Positions 48,018-57,070 of a stretch of DNA of 64,000 nt are shown piece after piece. The stretch is from Cupriavidus necator A5-1 (GTDB taxonomy: Bacteria; Pseudomonadota; Gammaproteobacteria; Burkholderiales; Burkholderiaceae): contig NZ_JQLI01000008.1 of the NCBI RefSeq assembly GCF_000744095.1, forward strand, positions 3,224,001 to 3,288,000, written 5' to 3'. A program made the translations under genes and the position numbers. How positions within the stretch are numbered: position 1 is the stretch's first letter; each line of letters begins with the position of its first letter. The notes beneath the pieces were generated by a model. That model searched no databases. It was not told where the DNA came from and saw nothing but the letters and a program-made list of their open reading frames with translations.

Positions 48018-48052
48018 AACAAAGGGGCAGCCTGGGCTGCCCCTTTGTTTTT
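48018..48052 (+). terminator. Terminator of the rhodanese gene
   Basis: Perfect 14-bp stem AACAAAGGGGCAGC / GCTGCCCCTTTGTT, loop CTGG, then T-run. It lies 20 bp after the stop. Confidence 0.93.
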
Positions 48053-48083
48053 GCTCCGCAGCGCGCCGTGCTCAGGCCTGCGC

Positions 48084-48908
48084 CTATGCCTGCGCGGATT
48101 CCCGCGCCGGTTGCTCCACCGTCTCGAAACCCATCGCCTGCACACCCTCGAGCAGCATTGCATAGGCCGGCGCGACCAGCTCGGCCGGACCCTTGACGCC
48201 CAGGTCGATATGCCGGCGCGCGAAGCGGTCGCCACGCTGCACGTCGCCCACCGACGGCAGGCTGAACACGCGCACGCCGGGATGCGCCGCCTCGACCTTC
48301 TCCATCAGCGGCGTCAGCGTGGACTCGGGCGCCTCGAACACATAGAAGGCGCGCTCCTGCTGCTGTACCTGGTGGAACAGGTGCGCATACTCGTGGTCCA
48401 GCACCCACTCCATCATCGGCCACGCCATCACCGGAAAGCCCGGCATGAAGTGGTGATGCGCCACCGAGAAGCCGGGGATGCGGTTGTAGCTGTTGGGGAT
48501 GATGCGCGCGCCCTCGGGAAACTCGCCCATCTTGAAGCGGTGCTGGTTCTCCGGCAGGTTCAGGTCGGCCTTGATCGGGTCGCCGTTGGCAGTCTCGGCG
48601 ATGCGCAACGCGATCTGCTCGCGCGCCTCGGGATGCAGCGCCAGCGGCACGCCCAGCGCGGCAGCGGCGCACTGGCGGGTGTGGTCATCCGGCGTGGCGC
48701 CGATGCCGCCGGTACAGAAGACCACGTCAGAGCCGGCGAACGTGCGCCCCAGCGTGGCGGTGATGCGGGCGCGGTCGTCGCCGACATACTCCGCCCAGTC
48801 CAGCGCCAGGCCGCGCGCGCCCAGCAGTTCGATGGTGCGGCGCATGTGCTTGTCTTCGCGCCGCCCCGACAGAATCTCGTCGCCAATGACGATCAGGCCA
48901 AAACCCAT
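48084..48908 (-). CDS. MoaB/MogA-type protein (competence/damage-inducible CinA N-domain family)
   Basis: Cytoplasmic protein of 274 residues. The N-terminal 165 residues are the MoCF-biosynthesis-like domain: GLIVIGDEILSGRREDKHM, then DVVFCTGGIGATPDDHTRQC, typical of CinA. The C-terminal deamidase domain of full CinA is not present; instead an about 100-residue region follows with FSLPSVGDVQRGDRFARRHI. It is close to the YfaY/CinA-like group, with ADP-ribose or nucleotide pyrophosphatase activity in some members. Not part of molybdenum cofactor genes here. Precedes the EI24 gene on the minus strand in sequence order. Confidence 0.82.
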   Translation of the reverse strand: MGFGLIVIGDEILSGRREDKHMRRTIELLGARGLALDWAEYVGDDRARITATLGRTFAGSDVVFCTGGIGATPDDHTRQCAAAALGVPLALHPEAREQIALRIAETANGDPIKADLNLPENQHRFKMGEFPEGARIIPNSYNRIPGFSVAHHHFMPGFPVMAWPMMEWVLDHEYAHLFHQVQQQERAFYVFEAPESTLTPLMEKVEAAHPGVRVFSLPSVGDVQRGDRFARRHIDLGVKGPAELVAPAYAMLLEGVQAMGFETVEQPARESAQA

Positions 48909-48920
48909 ATTGCCCTCGCT

Positions 48921-49820
48921 TCAGGAATTTTCGATGCGGCGCACGTCCGACGGCGCCAGGTCGATCACATCGCCGTCGGGCGACGGGCCGGCCGGCTGCG
49001 GGGCCGACTGCTCGGCCAACGTCGCGGCACGCTCGGCCCGCAGTTGCGCCAGCGCGCGCAGGCAGAAGTGGCCGAACCACAGCGCCGAGAAAATAAAGAT
49101 CAGCACGTAGAGCCACAGCGTGCCAGTTAGCACGAACGGGAACAGGAAGATCACCGCCGCCGACGACACCCACAGCAGCGTCGGCGCCGAGCCCAGCAGC
49201 CCCACCGCCACACCGATCACCAGCAGCGGCGTGCGGTGGCGGCGCACCAGCGTCTTGCGCTCTTCGGCGCTGGCATGGTCGGCGAGCGCGTCATAGGTCA
49301 TCACGCGGTAGGTCAGCCAGCCCCACAGCACCGGCGGGATCAGCGCGAAGAACGGCGGGATCAGCCACAGCGGCAGCGTCACCAGCACCAGCAACAGGAA
49401 GACGACGGTGCTGCCGAGCGAGTGGAACACGCTGCCGAGCACGCTGCCGCCATGGGCCTTGTCCAGCCCGGGATAGCTGCGCTCGAGATGACGCACTACC
49501 GCCGGCACCGAGAACACGCCGATAAACATCAGCATGGAGGCAATCACCAGCGGGATCGCCAGCGCAGCGACAAACAGCGGCGCGACCACGGCCCGCATCG
49601 ACTGCAGACCGAACCAGTCCAGCGCGCTGTAGATCCAGCTGGTCAGGATGGAGGTTTCAAGGAAGCCGCGCGTGGCGGTCATGATGGGGTCCCAGCCCCA
49701 CCAGAGCAGGCCGCCCCACAGCAGCGTGGCCAGGACGAAAGGCAGCACGGTCAGCATCAGCATGCGGGGATGCAGCTGGCTGACAAGCGCGCGGCCAAAC
49801 GAGCGGAAAATATCGTTCAT
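48921..49820 (-). CDS. EI24 / CysZ-like multi-pass membrane protein
   Basis: 299 residues from MNDIFRSFGRALVSQLHPRM (49820), an EI24 (etoposide-induced) family domain with about six hydrophobic segments, similar to CysZ (sulfate transport) but lacking linkage to cys genes. Segments such as LPLWLIPPFFALIPPVLWGW and WLTYRVMTYDALADHASAEE are conserved in the family. The C-terminal 40 residues are polar. Function in this organism unknown. The next gene, 12 bp downstream, is the CinA-like one, so the two may be co-transcribed. Confidence 0.8.
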   Translation of the reverse strand: MNDIFRSFGRALVSQLHPRMLMLTVLPFVLATLLWGGLLWWGWDPIMTATRGFLETSILTSWIYSALDWFGLQSMRAVVAPLFVAALAIPLVIASMLMFIGVFSVPAVVRHLERSYPGLDKAHGGSVLGSVFHSLGSTVVFLLLVLVTLPLWLIPPFFALIPPVLWGWLTYRVMTYDALADHASAEERKTLVRRHRTPLLVIGVAVGLLGSAPTLLWVSSAAVIFLFPFVLTGTLWLYVLIFIFSALWFGHFCLRALAQLRAERAATLAEQSAPQPAGPSPDGDVIDLAPSDVRRIENS

Positions 49821-49986
49821 GCAATCGATGGCAAACAGGAGGAAAGGCGCCGGGCGCGGCGGAAGTCCGTATGGAGGTCCAGATGTGCCGGACCGGCGGC
49901 GAGCCGGAACACTAGCATACGCCACTTGCCGCCGCGGCGCGCCATCGGGCGCCGCAGGTGGAGGACTGCCTCAAAACCGCCCCGCT

Positions 49987-50961
49987 TCAGCGCAGCCGCA
50001 GCAGACGCTTGATGCCGTACCACTGGTGGGCCAGGAAGCCCGCGCCGTAGTCGTAGCCCTTGCCCACCGGCGGTGGCAGCTGATCGCGGATGCCGGTCGG
50101 GTGGTAGGTCTCGGTGAAGACCGCGGTGCCGAACAGCATGTCCCACCACGGGAAGATCACGCCGAAGTTGCAGCCGCCCAGGCGCGTCGGGGCGCCGTCC
50201 GCTTCATGCCCGATACCTACCGCGTGGTGGGTGCGGTGAAAACGCGGCGAGATCAGCAGGCGCTCGCCGAGCGCGCCAAAATGCAGCCGCACGTTGGCAT
50301 GCTGCAGGCTCTGCAGCAGTTGCGACAGCGCCACCAGCAGCACGTACTGCGACGGCTCCACGCCGACGCCCAGCGCCACCAGCGCGAACACGAAGTCGCG
50401 CAGCATGTCGTCGAGCAGGTGGTTGCGGTTGTCGCTCCATAGCGTCATCTGGCGCTGGCTGTGGTGCACGGCGTGCAGCTGCCACCACCACCGGAACGTG
50501 TGCGACAGGCGGTGGTACCAGTAGTCGAGCAGGTCGAACAGCAGCAGGTAGACGAAGAAGCTGACCAGTGGCACCGAGGTCACGCCCGGCCACCAGTCCT
50601 CGACGTTGATGCGGTGCCAGCCCAGCAGCCGGACGTGGCCTTCAATGGCGTCGGTCAGCGGCGCCAGCAGGAAGAACATCGCCAGCCGGAACAGCCCGAG
50701 CCGATGGATCACCGTATAGAACATGTCGGTGCGGATCGCGGCGCGGTCGGACACCGGCTCGACCGGGCGCCACTTCTCCAGCGGACCCAGGATCAGCGCC
50801 ATCACGACGATCTGCACCAGTCCCACCAGCAGCCACTCCGTGCCGGTGAAGGCCTCCTCGGCATAGCGGCCAAACCCGAGGTCGTAGACCACGGGCAGCA
50901 CCACGTCCTGGAACAGCGTGCCTTCGACCATGCCGATCCAACCGTTGAGCGTCTCCCACAT
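49987..50961 (-). CDS. Sterol desaturase / fatty-acid hydroxylase family membrane protein
   Basis: 324 residues, four to five membrane helices, and the three His boxes of the di-iron family: HRLSH, HAVHHS, and HRTHH, in order, with a further H in DMLFGTAVF region absent. These enzymes use O2 to hydroxylate or desaturate lipids. Third gene of a probable operon after the beta-propeller and polysaccharide deacetylase genes; the start overlaps the previous stop by 1 base (TAATG). The lipid substrate is unknown. Confidence 0.85.
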   Translation of the reverse strand: MWETLNGWIGMVEGTLFQDVVLPVVYDLGFGRYAEEAFTGTEWLLVGLVQIVVMALILGPLEKWRPVEPVSDRAAIRTDMFYTVIHRLGLFRLAMFFLLAPLTDAIEGHVRLLGWHRINVEDWWPGVTSVPLVSFFVYLLLFDLLDYWYHRLSHTFRWWWQLHAVHHSQRQMTLWSDNRNHLLDDMLRDFVFALVALGVGVEPSQYVLLVALSQLLQSLQHANVRLHFGALGERLLISPRFHRTHHAVGIGHEADGAPTRLGGCNFGVIFPWWDMLFGTAVFTETYHPTGIRDQLPPPVGKGYDYGAGFLAHQWYGIKRLLRLR

Positions 50962-51830
50962 TACCGCCTGCCCTCCTGTTGTCCGTTGGCCGTGCTTGCT
51001 GCGTGGCGGGCAATCCAGTCACGGTAGGCCGGATGCTCGCGCAGCGTCGCGAAGCAGAAGCCCTTGCGCTCCAGGCCGGCAAGCAGCGGCTCCAGCACGC
51101 CGGGCGCCCAGGGGTCCTTGCGCGACCAGATGCCCAGGTGCGCCAAGGTGATGTCGCCGTCGCGCAGCTTGTCCAGTGCGCGTTCGAGCAGCATCGTGTT
51201 CGGATAGCGCTCCGAGGCCAACTCATCGCCCAGGAAACCCGCCGGCGCCCAGCCGACGTGGCGGAAGCCGCAATGCTCGCCCCACTGCAGCGTCTGCGGC
51301 GCGGTGCGGCCGCCCGGGGCGCGCCACAGCGGCACCATGTCGGCACCGGTCATGCCGCGGAAGGCCTCGGCGCTGCGGCGCAGCTCGCGGCAAAAGCCGG
51401 CGGCGTCCATCGCCATGTCCTTGCCCGCCTGCGCGCCGAACTGCGGCCGCATGGTCACCTGGCCAGCGCGCACGCTGCGCAGGTAGACGTGGTCGAAAGT
51501 ATGCGTGCCGAAAGCGTGGCCGTCGGCCACCAGCGCTTTCCAGTACGGCGCCCAGGACGGATCGAGCGAGCTGTCCTGTCGCACCGTCGGTTCGTTGGCC
51601 AGGAAGAAGGTCGCGCGGATATGGTGGCGGCGCAGCGTGTCGGCAATCAGCTGCGCCTGGCTCATGCTGCCGGTATCGAAGGTCAGGTACAGCGTGCCGG
51701 CCGGGCAGGACTTTGCCGCAGGCTGGCCTGCGTCGGCCGCGTGCAGCGCGGACGGCAACGCGCAGGCGAGCGCCAGCGCAGCCAGGATTTTCCTGAGACG
51801 CCCGGATCGCGAAGCCTTGGTGTCGCGCAT
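50961..51830 (-). CDS. Polysaccharide deacetylase family protein with altered first motif
   Basis: 289 residues from MRDTKASRS (51830). A hydrophobic N-terminal signal (about 14-36, KILAALALACALPSALHAAD) points to export. NodB-type signatures are found, but the first one reads TFDTGSM instead of TFDDG, so the metal-binding second Asp is Thr. Motif 2 HTFDH is present (HxxxH), and motif 3 is WRAPGG. Activity therefore may be reduced or altered. 19 bp separate it from the beta-propeller gene. Confidence 0.82.
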   Translation of the reverse strand: MRDTKASRSGRLRKILAALALACALPSALHAADAGQPAAKSCPAGTLYLTFDTGSMSQAQLIADTLRRHHIRATFFLANEPTVRQDSSLDPSWAPYWKALVADGHAFGTHTFDHVYLRSVRAGQVTMRPQFGAQAGKDMAMDAAGFCRELRRSAEAFRGMTGADMVPLWRAPGGRTAPQTLQWGEHCGFRHVGWAPAGFLGDELASERYPNTMLLERALDKLRDGDITLAHLGIWSRKDPWAPGVLEPLLAGLERKGFCFATLREHPAYRDWIARHAASTANGQQEGRR

Positions 51831-51849
51831 GGTCCCTGCCCTGCCTCGT

Positions 51850-52836
51850 TCAATACAGCGGCGCGCGCGTGCGGAAATAGATGCCGTGCGGCGAGCGCCC
51901 GACGCGCACGGTCTTGACCAGCTTGCGATTTGCCACATCGATCAGGCCGACCGAGCGCGCCCAGCGGAAGGTGACCCACAGCGTCTTGCCGTCGGCGGTC
52001 AGTTCCATGTCGTCCGGGCCCGGCGGCAGGCCGGTGATATCGCCTATCTTGGTCAGCGTCTGCTGGTCGATGATGCTGATGCTGCCGGTCACGCGGTTGC
52101 TGAGGAACAGGTGGCGCTTGTCGCCCACGGCGCGGAAGTTGTGCGCGCCCTTGCCGGTCTGGATCTGCTTGACGACGGTGCGGGTGCGCCAGTCGATCAC
52201 GGCCACATAGTCGGCGCCGGTCATGCCGACCAGCAGGTATTTCTGGTCCGGCGTGACCCAGATGCCCGCCGGCGCCGAGCCGGTCTCCATGCGCCACATC
52301 ACGTTCTGCGTGACCAGGTCGATGGCGACCACCTCGTTGGAATCCTGCAGCGTGATAAAGGCGATGCGGCTATCGGCGGTAAAGGCGATATGGCTGGGCG
52401 TCTTGGCCAGCGGGAACTGCTTGGCCAGCTTCAGCGCCTTGCCGTCCCAGCGATACAGGTCGACCCGGTCGAGCCGGTTGCCGGTGGCGACGAACCACTT
52501 CTGGTCCGGCGAAAAGCCGATCTGGTACGGGTCGTCGACATTCGGCACGCGCTGCTGGACCTTGCCGCTGACGGGATCCAGGAACACCAGGTCGTTGCCG
52601 ACCGCATTGGCCACGATCAGCGACTTGTCGTCCGGCGTGGCGATCAGGTGGTGCGGTTCCTTGCCAATCGGATATGTCTCCAGCACCTTCTGCGAATCCT
52701 TGTCGATCAGCGTGACCGTTGCATCACCCGAATTCAGGATCACCACTACTTCCGCCGATGCCGGTGCGGCCAGCAGGCCCAGCGCCAGGGCGCCCACCGT
52801 CAATCCACCAGCCACAACACGACGCAATGCGAACAT
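51850..52836 (-). CDS. YncE/YVTN-family seven-bladed beta-propeller protein
   Basis: Exported protein of 328 residues from MFALRRVVAGG (52836), with a signal peptide (about 1-28, ending AAPASA-E). About seven repeats of roughly 40 residues follow, with blades such as IDKDSQKVLETYPIGKEPHH and IDQQTLTKIGDITGLPPGPD. Such proteins often work in the periplasm with PQQ- or metal-dependent systems or bind DNA and ligands nonspecifically. First gene of a three-gene operon. Confidence 0.83.
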   Translation of the reverse strand: MFALRRVVAGGLTVGALALGLLAAPASAEVVVILNSGDATVTLIDKDSQKVLETYPIGKEPHHLIATPDDKSLIVANAVGNDLVFLDPVSGKVQQRVPNVDDPYQIGFSPDQKWFVATGNRLDRVDLYRWDGKALKLAKQFPLAKTPSHIAFTADSRIAFITLQDSNEVVAIDLVTQNVMWRMETGSAPAGIWVTPDQKYLLVGMTGADYVAVIDWRTRTVVKQIQTGKGAHNFRAVGDKRHLFLSNRVTGSISIIDQQTLTKIGDITGLPPGPDDMELTADGKTLWVTFRWARSVGLIDVANRKLVKTVRVGRSPHGIYFRTRAPLY

Positions 52837-52979
52837 AAGACCCGCTAAAAAGAATACCGAACCGGCGATTCTAACGTTTGGGCGCGGCAATCCGCTGACG
52901 TCGCGACTGACGACGGACAAGAATCAGCAGATTGTTGCGCCGGCACGACCAACGGCGGCCGGCACCGGCGCCTTACCCG

Positions 52980-55900
52980 TCAACGCTGCATCGATTCCCA
53001 CACTTTCTGCAGCCGCTTGACCGACATCGGCACCGGCGTGCGCAGCTCCTGGGCGAACAGCGCGATGCGCAACTCCTCCAGCATCCAGCGGAATTCCTCC
53101 AGCCGCGCGTCCTCGCCGCCCCGGCCCTGGGTGCGGAGCTGTTTTTCCGCCCGCAGCCACTGCTGCACCAGCGGCGCCATCTCCTGCATGCGCTGGCTGT
53201 CACGCCCCGGGTCGCCCTTGAGCTTGTCCACGCGCATGGCGATGCCCTTCAGGTAGCGCGGGAAATGGACCAACTGGCTGTACAGATTCTCGTCGATAAA
53301 GCGCTTGCCCATCAGCCGGCCGAGCTGGCTTTCCATATCGGCGTAGGCCGCGGGGAACGGCTTGGCCTGCAGCAGCTTGCGCGGCAGGCTGGCGTATTCG
53401 GCAAGGATGGCGCCTACCAGCCGCGCGATTTCCTGCGCCAGCAGCGACAGCCGGGTGCGCCCTTCGTCCTTGCGGGCATTGAACTCGGCCTCGTTGCGCG
53501 GCAGCGGCGCCTGCAGGCAAGCGCGTTCCAGGGCCAGCATCACGATCTGGTCGCGCAGCATCTCCTGCGTGCCCAGCGTCATGTACTGCATCGCCATCTG
53601 CTGCAGGCCCGGGATGTTCTTCTCGATGAACTTGACCTGATCGCGCAGCTGCAGCGCGAACAGCCGGCGCAGTCCCAGGTAGTGGATGCGTGCCGCTTCC
53701 TGCGGATCGTCGAAGACTTCCACGTCGCAGTGCGTGCCGCGGTCGACCAGCGCCGGGTAGCCGAACAGGGTCTGGCTGCCCTTGCGGATCTCCAGCAGCT
53801 CGGGCAGTTCGCCGAAGCTCCAGCCGGTCAGGTTCTCGTACTTGCCAGGCTCGGCCGCGGCCAGCGGCGCCGCCTGTTCCGGAGACTGGGTGGCGGCCTG
53901 TGCCGCGGCTTGCGCCGCGACCCGCTGGAACGACTGCTGTGCCTGCCCGCCCAGCTCGGCACGGAGCTGGGCCAGGTTGCGGCCCATATCGAGCTGGCGG
54001 CCGTGCTCGTCGATCACCTTGAAGTTCATCGAATGGTGCGCGGGCAGCGTTTCGAGCTTGAAGTCGGCGCGCTTGACCATAGTGCCGGTCTGTTCGCGGA
54101 CATCGGCAATCAGCACGTCGAGCAACTCGCCCTCTCCGAGCGGCTGGCGCGCAACAAACCCCGCTGCGTACTCCGGCAGCGGCACGCAGTGGCGGCGCAG
54201 CTTCTGCGGCAGCGACTTGAGCAGCAGGTGGACCTTCTCCTTGATCATGCCCGGCACCAGCCAGTCGGCCCGCTCCTGTCGCACCTGGTTGAGCGCGTAC
54301 AGCGGCACGGTCAGCGTCACGCCGTCGCGGTGGCTGCCTGGCTCGAAGTGGTAAGTCAGGCCCATGTCGACCCCGGCCACGCTCATGGTCTTGGGGAACA
54401 GGTCGGTGGTGATGCCGGCCGCCTCGTGCCGCATCAGCTCGTCGCGGTTCAGGTAGAGCAGCTTGCGGTCTCTGCCGCTCTCGGCCTGGTACCACTGCTC
54501 GAAGGTCGTCTGCTGGTTGATATCCGCCGGGATCGCGCGATCGTAGAAGGCGTAGATCAGCTCGTCGTCGACCAGCACATCCTGGCGGCGCGACTTGTGC
54601 TCCAGGTTCTCGATCTCGCGCACCAGACGCTGGTTGTGGGCGTAGAACGGCAGGCGCGTGTCGAACTCGCCCTCGACCAGCGCGCGGCGGATAAAGAGCT
54701 CGCGCGCTTCCTTCGGGTTCATCGGCCCGTAGTGGACGCGGCGATGCTGGTAGACCACCAGGCCGTACAGCGTGGCGCGTTCCAGCGCCAGCACCTGGCC
54801 GGCCTTCTTTTCCCAGTGCGGGTCGCTCCAGCTCACCTTGAGCAGGTGGCCGCCGATCTGCTCGAGCCACTCGGGCTCGATGCGCGCGAGCGTGCGTGCG
54901 AACAGCCGGCTGGTCTCGACCAGCTCGGCGGCCACGATCCAGCGGCCGACCTTGCGCGCGATCAGCGAGCCCGGCCACAGGTGGAACTTGATGCCGCGCG
55001 CGCCCAGGTATTCGCGGCCCTTGCCGTCGCCGTCCTCGATGCGGCAGCCGACGTTGCCGAGCAAACCCGTCAGCAGGGCCTTGTGGACCTGCTCGTAGGT
55101 GGGCTCGCTGTCGTTCAGCCGCCAGCCTTGCTCCGTGACCGTGGTCAGCAACTGCGAATGGACATCGCGCCACTCGCGCAGGCGCAGGTGCGACAGGAAG
55201 TTAGCCCGGCACTGATCCTGCAGCTGGCGATTGGACTTCTTGTGCGCGACCGCGTCCTCGAACCACTTCCACAGCCTGACCCAGCCCAGGAACTCGGACT
55301 TCTCGTCCATGAACTTGCGATGCGCCTGGTCGGCGGCTTCCTGCGCTTCCTGCGGGCGGTCGCGCGGGTCCTGTACCGACAGCGCGCTGGCGATGACCAG
55401 CACCTCGCGCAGGCAATGGTGCTCGCGCGCGGCCAGGATCATGCGCGCCACGCGCGGGTCCAGCGGCAGCTTGGCCAGTTGGCGGCCGGTGCCGGTGAGC
55501 TGGTTGGCGTCGTCGACCGCGCCCAGTTCCTGCAAGAGCTGGTAGCCGTCGGCGACGGCGCGGCCCAGCGGCGGCTCGATAAACGGGAAGGCCTCGATAT
55601 CGGTCAGCCGCAGCGCCTTCATGCGCAGGATCACCGCGGCCAGCGACGAGCGCAGGATCTCGGGGTCGGTGAAGCGCGGCCGGCCGGCGAAATCGGTCTC
55701 TTCATACAGCCGGACGCACACGCCGTTCGCCACGCGGCCGCAACGGCCGGCGCGCTGGTTGGCGGCAGCCTGCGAGATCGCCTCGACCTGCAGTTGCTCG
55801 ACCTTGTTGCGGTAGGAGTAGCGCTTGACGCGCGCCAGCCCGGTATCGACCACGTAGCGGATGCCCGGCACCGTCAGCGAGGTTTCGGCAACGTTGGTCG

Positions 55901-57047
55901 CCAGCACGATGCGACGCGCGTTCGACGGCTTGAACACCCGCTCCTGCTCCTGCACCGACAGCCGCGCGAACAGCGGCAGGATCTCGGTATGCGGCGGATG
56001 GTGCTTGCGCAGCGCCTCGGCGGCTTCGCGGATCTCGCGCTCGCCGGGCAGAAATACCAGCACGTCACCGGGGCCCACGCGGCACAGTTCGTCGACGGCA
56101 TCGACGATGCCATCGTAGAGGTCGCGCTCGCGGGCCTGAGCATTGCGCGGCGCGCCACCGGGGGGCACGTCCTCGGTGATCGGGCGGTAGCGCACTTCCA
56201 CCGGGTAGAGGCGGCCGCTGACCTCGATCACCGGCGCCGGCTTGCCGTTCGACGCGAAATGCTGGGCAAAGCGCTGCGCATCGATCGTCGCCGAGGTGAT
56301 GATCACCTTCAGGTCCGGCCGCTTCGGCAGGATCTGGCGCAAATAGCCAATCAGGAAGTCGATGTTCAGGCTGCGCTCGTGCGCCTCGTCGATGATGAGG
56401 GTGTCGTACGCGCGCAGCAGCGGGTCGTTCTGGGTTTCGGCCAGCAAAATGCCGTCGGTCATCAGCTTGACCGACGCGCCCGATGACATGGTGTCGTTGA
56501 AACGCACCTGGTAGCCCACATGCTCGCCCAGCGGCGTGCCGAGTTCCTGCGCGATGCGCTTGGCCGTCGAGGTGGCAGCGATACGCCGCGGTTGCGTGTG
56601 GCCGATCAGTCCCCCGCCCTCGCGACCCGGGCCACGCCCGATCGACAGGCAGATCTTGGGGAGCTGCGTGGTCTTGCCCGAGCCGGTCTCGCCCGACACG
56701 ATCACCACCTGGTTGGCCAGCAGCGTCGCGGCGATCTCGTCGCGGCGGGCCGAGACCGGCAGGGCCTCGGGGAAGGCGATCGGCGGCAGCGGGTTGGCTG
56801 GCCGCGGCGGGCGCGCCTCGCGGGGCCCGCGCGGCGGCCGCTGGCCGGGCTCGCCGGCAGGACGGGCGGCAGCGGGTTCGGGACGGCCGGCGGGTTGTTT
56901 TGCCGGGCTCCGGGCCTGGCCTCTGGCCGGCCGGGACTGGACTGGCGACTGGGCTGGGGACGCGGACTGGCCGGCACCGGCGCTCTGGCGCGGCGCGGCG
57001 GGCCTGGCGGGCTTGAGGGGCGGCTTGATGGGACGTTGTTCTGACAT
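52980..57047 (-). CDS. hrpA: ATP-dependent DEAH-box RNA helicase HrpA
   Basis: 1355 residues (E. coli HrpA 1300). Disordered basic N-terminal about 80 residues, then DEAH helicase core: Walker A GETGSGKTTQLPK, DEAH box TLIIDEAHERS, SAT (ITSATIDA), and motif VI QRAGRCGRVANG. After the HA2/OB-fold region (about 480-760) comes the DUF3418 domain. Used in mRNA and ribosome rescue in E. coli. Start 57047 overlaps the palindromic promoter region with argA. Confidence 0.94.
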   Translation of the reverse strand: MSEQRPIKPPLKPARPAAPRQSAGAGQSASPAQSPVQSRPARGQARSPAKQPAGRPEPAAARPAGEPGQRPPRGPREARPPRPANPLPPIAFPEALPVSARRDEIAATLLANQVVIVSGETGSGKTTQLPKICLSIGRGPGREGGGLIGHTQPRRIAATSTAKRIAQELGTPLGEHVGYQVRFNDTMSSGASVKLMTDGILLAETQNDPLLRAYDTLIIDEAHERSLNIDFLIGYLRQILPKRPDLKVIITSATIDAQRFAQHFASNGKPAPVIEVSGRLYPVEVRYRPITEDVPPGGAPRNAQARERDLYDGIVDAVDELCRVGPGDVLVFLPGEREIREAAEALRKHHPPHTEILPLFARLSVQEQERVFKPSNARRIVLATNVAETSLTVPGIRYVVDTGLARVKRYSYRNKVEQLQVEAISQAAANQRAGRCGRVANGVCVRLYEETDFAGRPRFTDPEILRSSLAAVILRMKALRLTDIEAFPFIEPPLGRAVADGYQLLQELGAVDDANQLTGTGRQLAKLPLDPRVARMILAAREHHCLREVLVIASALSVQDPRDRPQEAQEAADQAHRKFMDEKSEFLGWVRLWKWFEDAVAHKKSNRQLQDQCRANFLSHLRLREWRDVHSQLLTTVTEQGWRLNDSEPTYEQVHKALLTGLLGNVGCRIEDGDGKGREYLGARGIKFHLWPGSLIARKVGRWIVAAELVETSRLFARTLARIEPEWLEQIGGHLLKVSWSDPHWEKKAGQVLALERATLYGLVVYQHRRVHYGPMNPKEARELFIRRALVEGEFDTRLPFYAHNQRLVREIENLEHKSRRQDVLVDDELIYAFYDRAIPADINQQTTFEQWYQAESGRDRKLLYLNRDELMRHEAAGITTDLFPKTMSVAGVDMGLTYHFEPGSHRDGVTLTVPLYALNQVRQERADWLVPGMIKEKVHLLLKSLPQKLRRHCVPLPEYAAGFVARQPLGEGELLDVLIADVREQTGTMVKRADFKLETLPAHHSMNFKVIDEHGRQLDMGRNLAQLRAELGGQAQQSFQRVAAQAAAQAATQSPEQAAPLAAAEPGKYENLTGWSFGELPELLEIRKGSQTLFGYPALVDRGTHCDVEVFDDPQEAARIHYLGLRRLFALQLRDQVKFIEKNIPGLQQMAMQYMTLGTQEMLRDQIVMLALERACLQAPLPRNEAEFNARKDEGRTRLSLLAQEIARLVGAILAEYASLPRKLLQAKPFPAAYADMESQLGRLMGKRFIDENLYSQLVHFPRYLKGIAMRVDKLKGDPGRDSQRMQEMAPLVQQWLRAEKQLRTQGRGGEDARLEEFRWMLEELRIALFAQELRTPVPMSVKRLQKVWESMQR

Positions 57048-57053
57048 TGGCCG

Positions 57054-57065
57054 GGATTATAATCC
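57054..57065. promoter_or_regulatory. Palindromic divergent -10 element between hrpA and argA
   Basis: GGATTATAATCC is a perfect 12-bp palindrome; it contains TATAAT on both strands (57058-57063 on plus; 57056-57061 on minus). Only 23 bp separate the two start codons (57047 and 57071), and neither has a Shine-Dalgarno-like sequence. Initiation about 7 bp after each -10 would give transcripts starting at or within about 2 bases of the ATG. The -35 regions are weak (TTGTTC at 57036-57041 on plus). Confidence 0.6.
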
Positions 57066-57070
57066 GCGAC

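Noticed and set aside
48084-48908. Assignment as true CinA competence protein or molybdopterin enzyme
   Set aside because: Only the MoCF-like N-domain is present, the C-terminal amidase domain is missing, and no moa/moe genes are near.
52932-56486. 1184-codon frame on the plus strand opposite hrpA
   Set aside because: Same cause: antisense to a conserved helicase, low-complexity composition.
57047-57070. TTG start eight codons upstream for argA
   Set aside because: Would place the start inside the -10 palindrome and the hrpA start codon; ATG 57071 is simpler.
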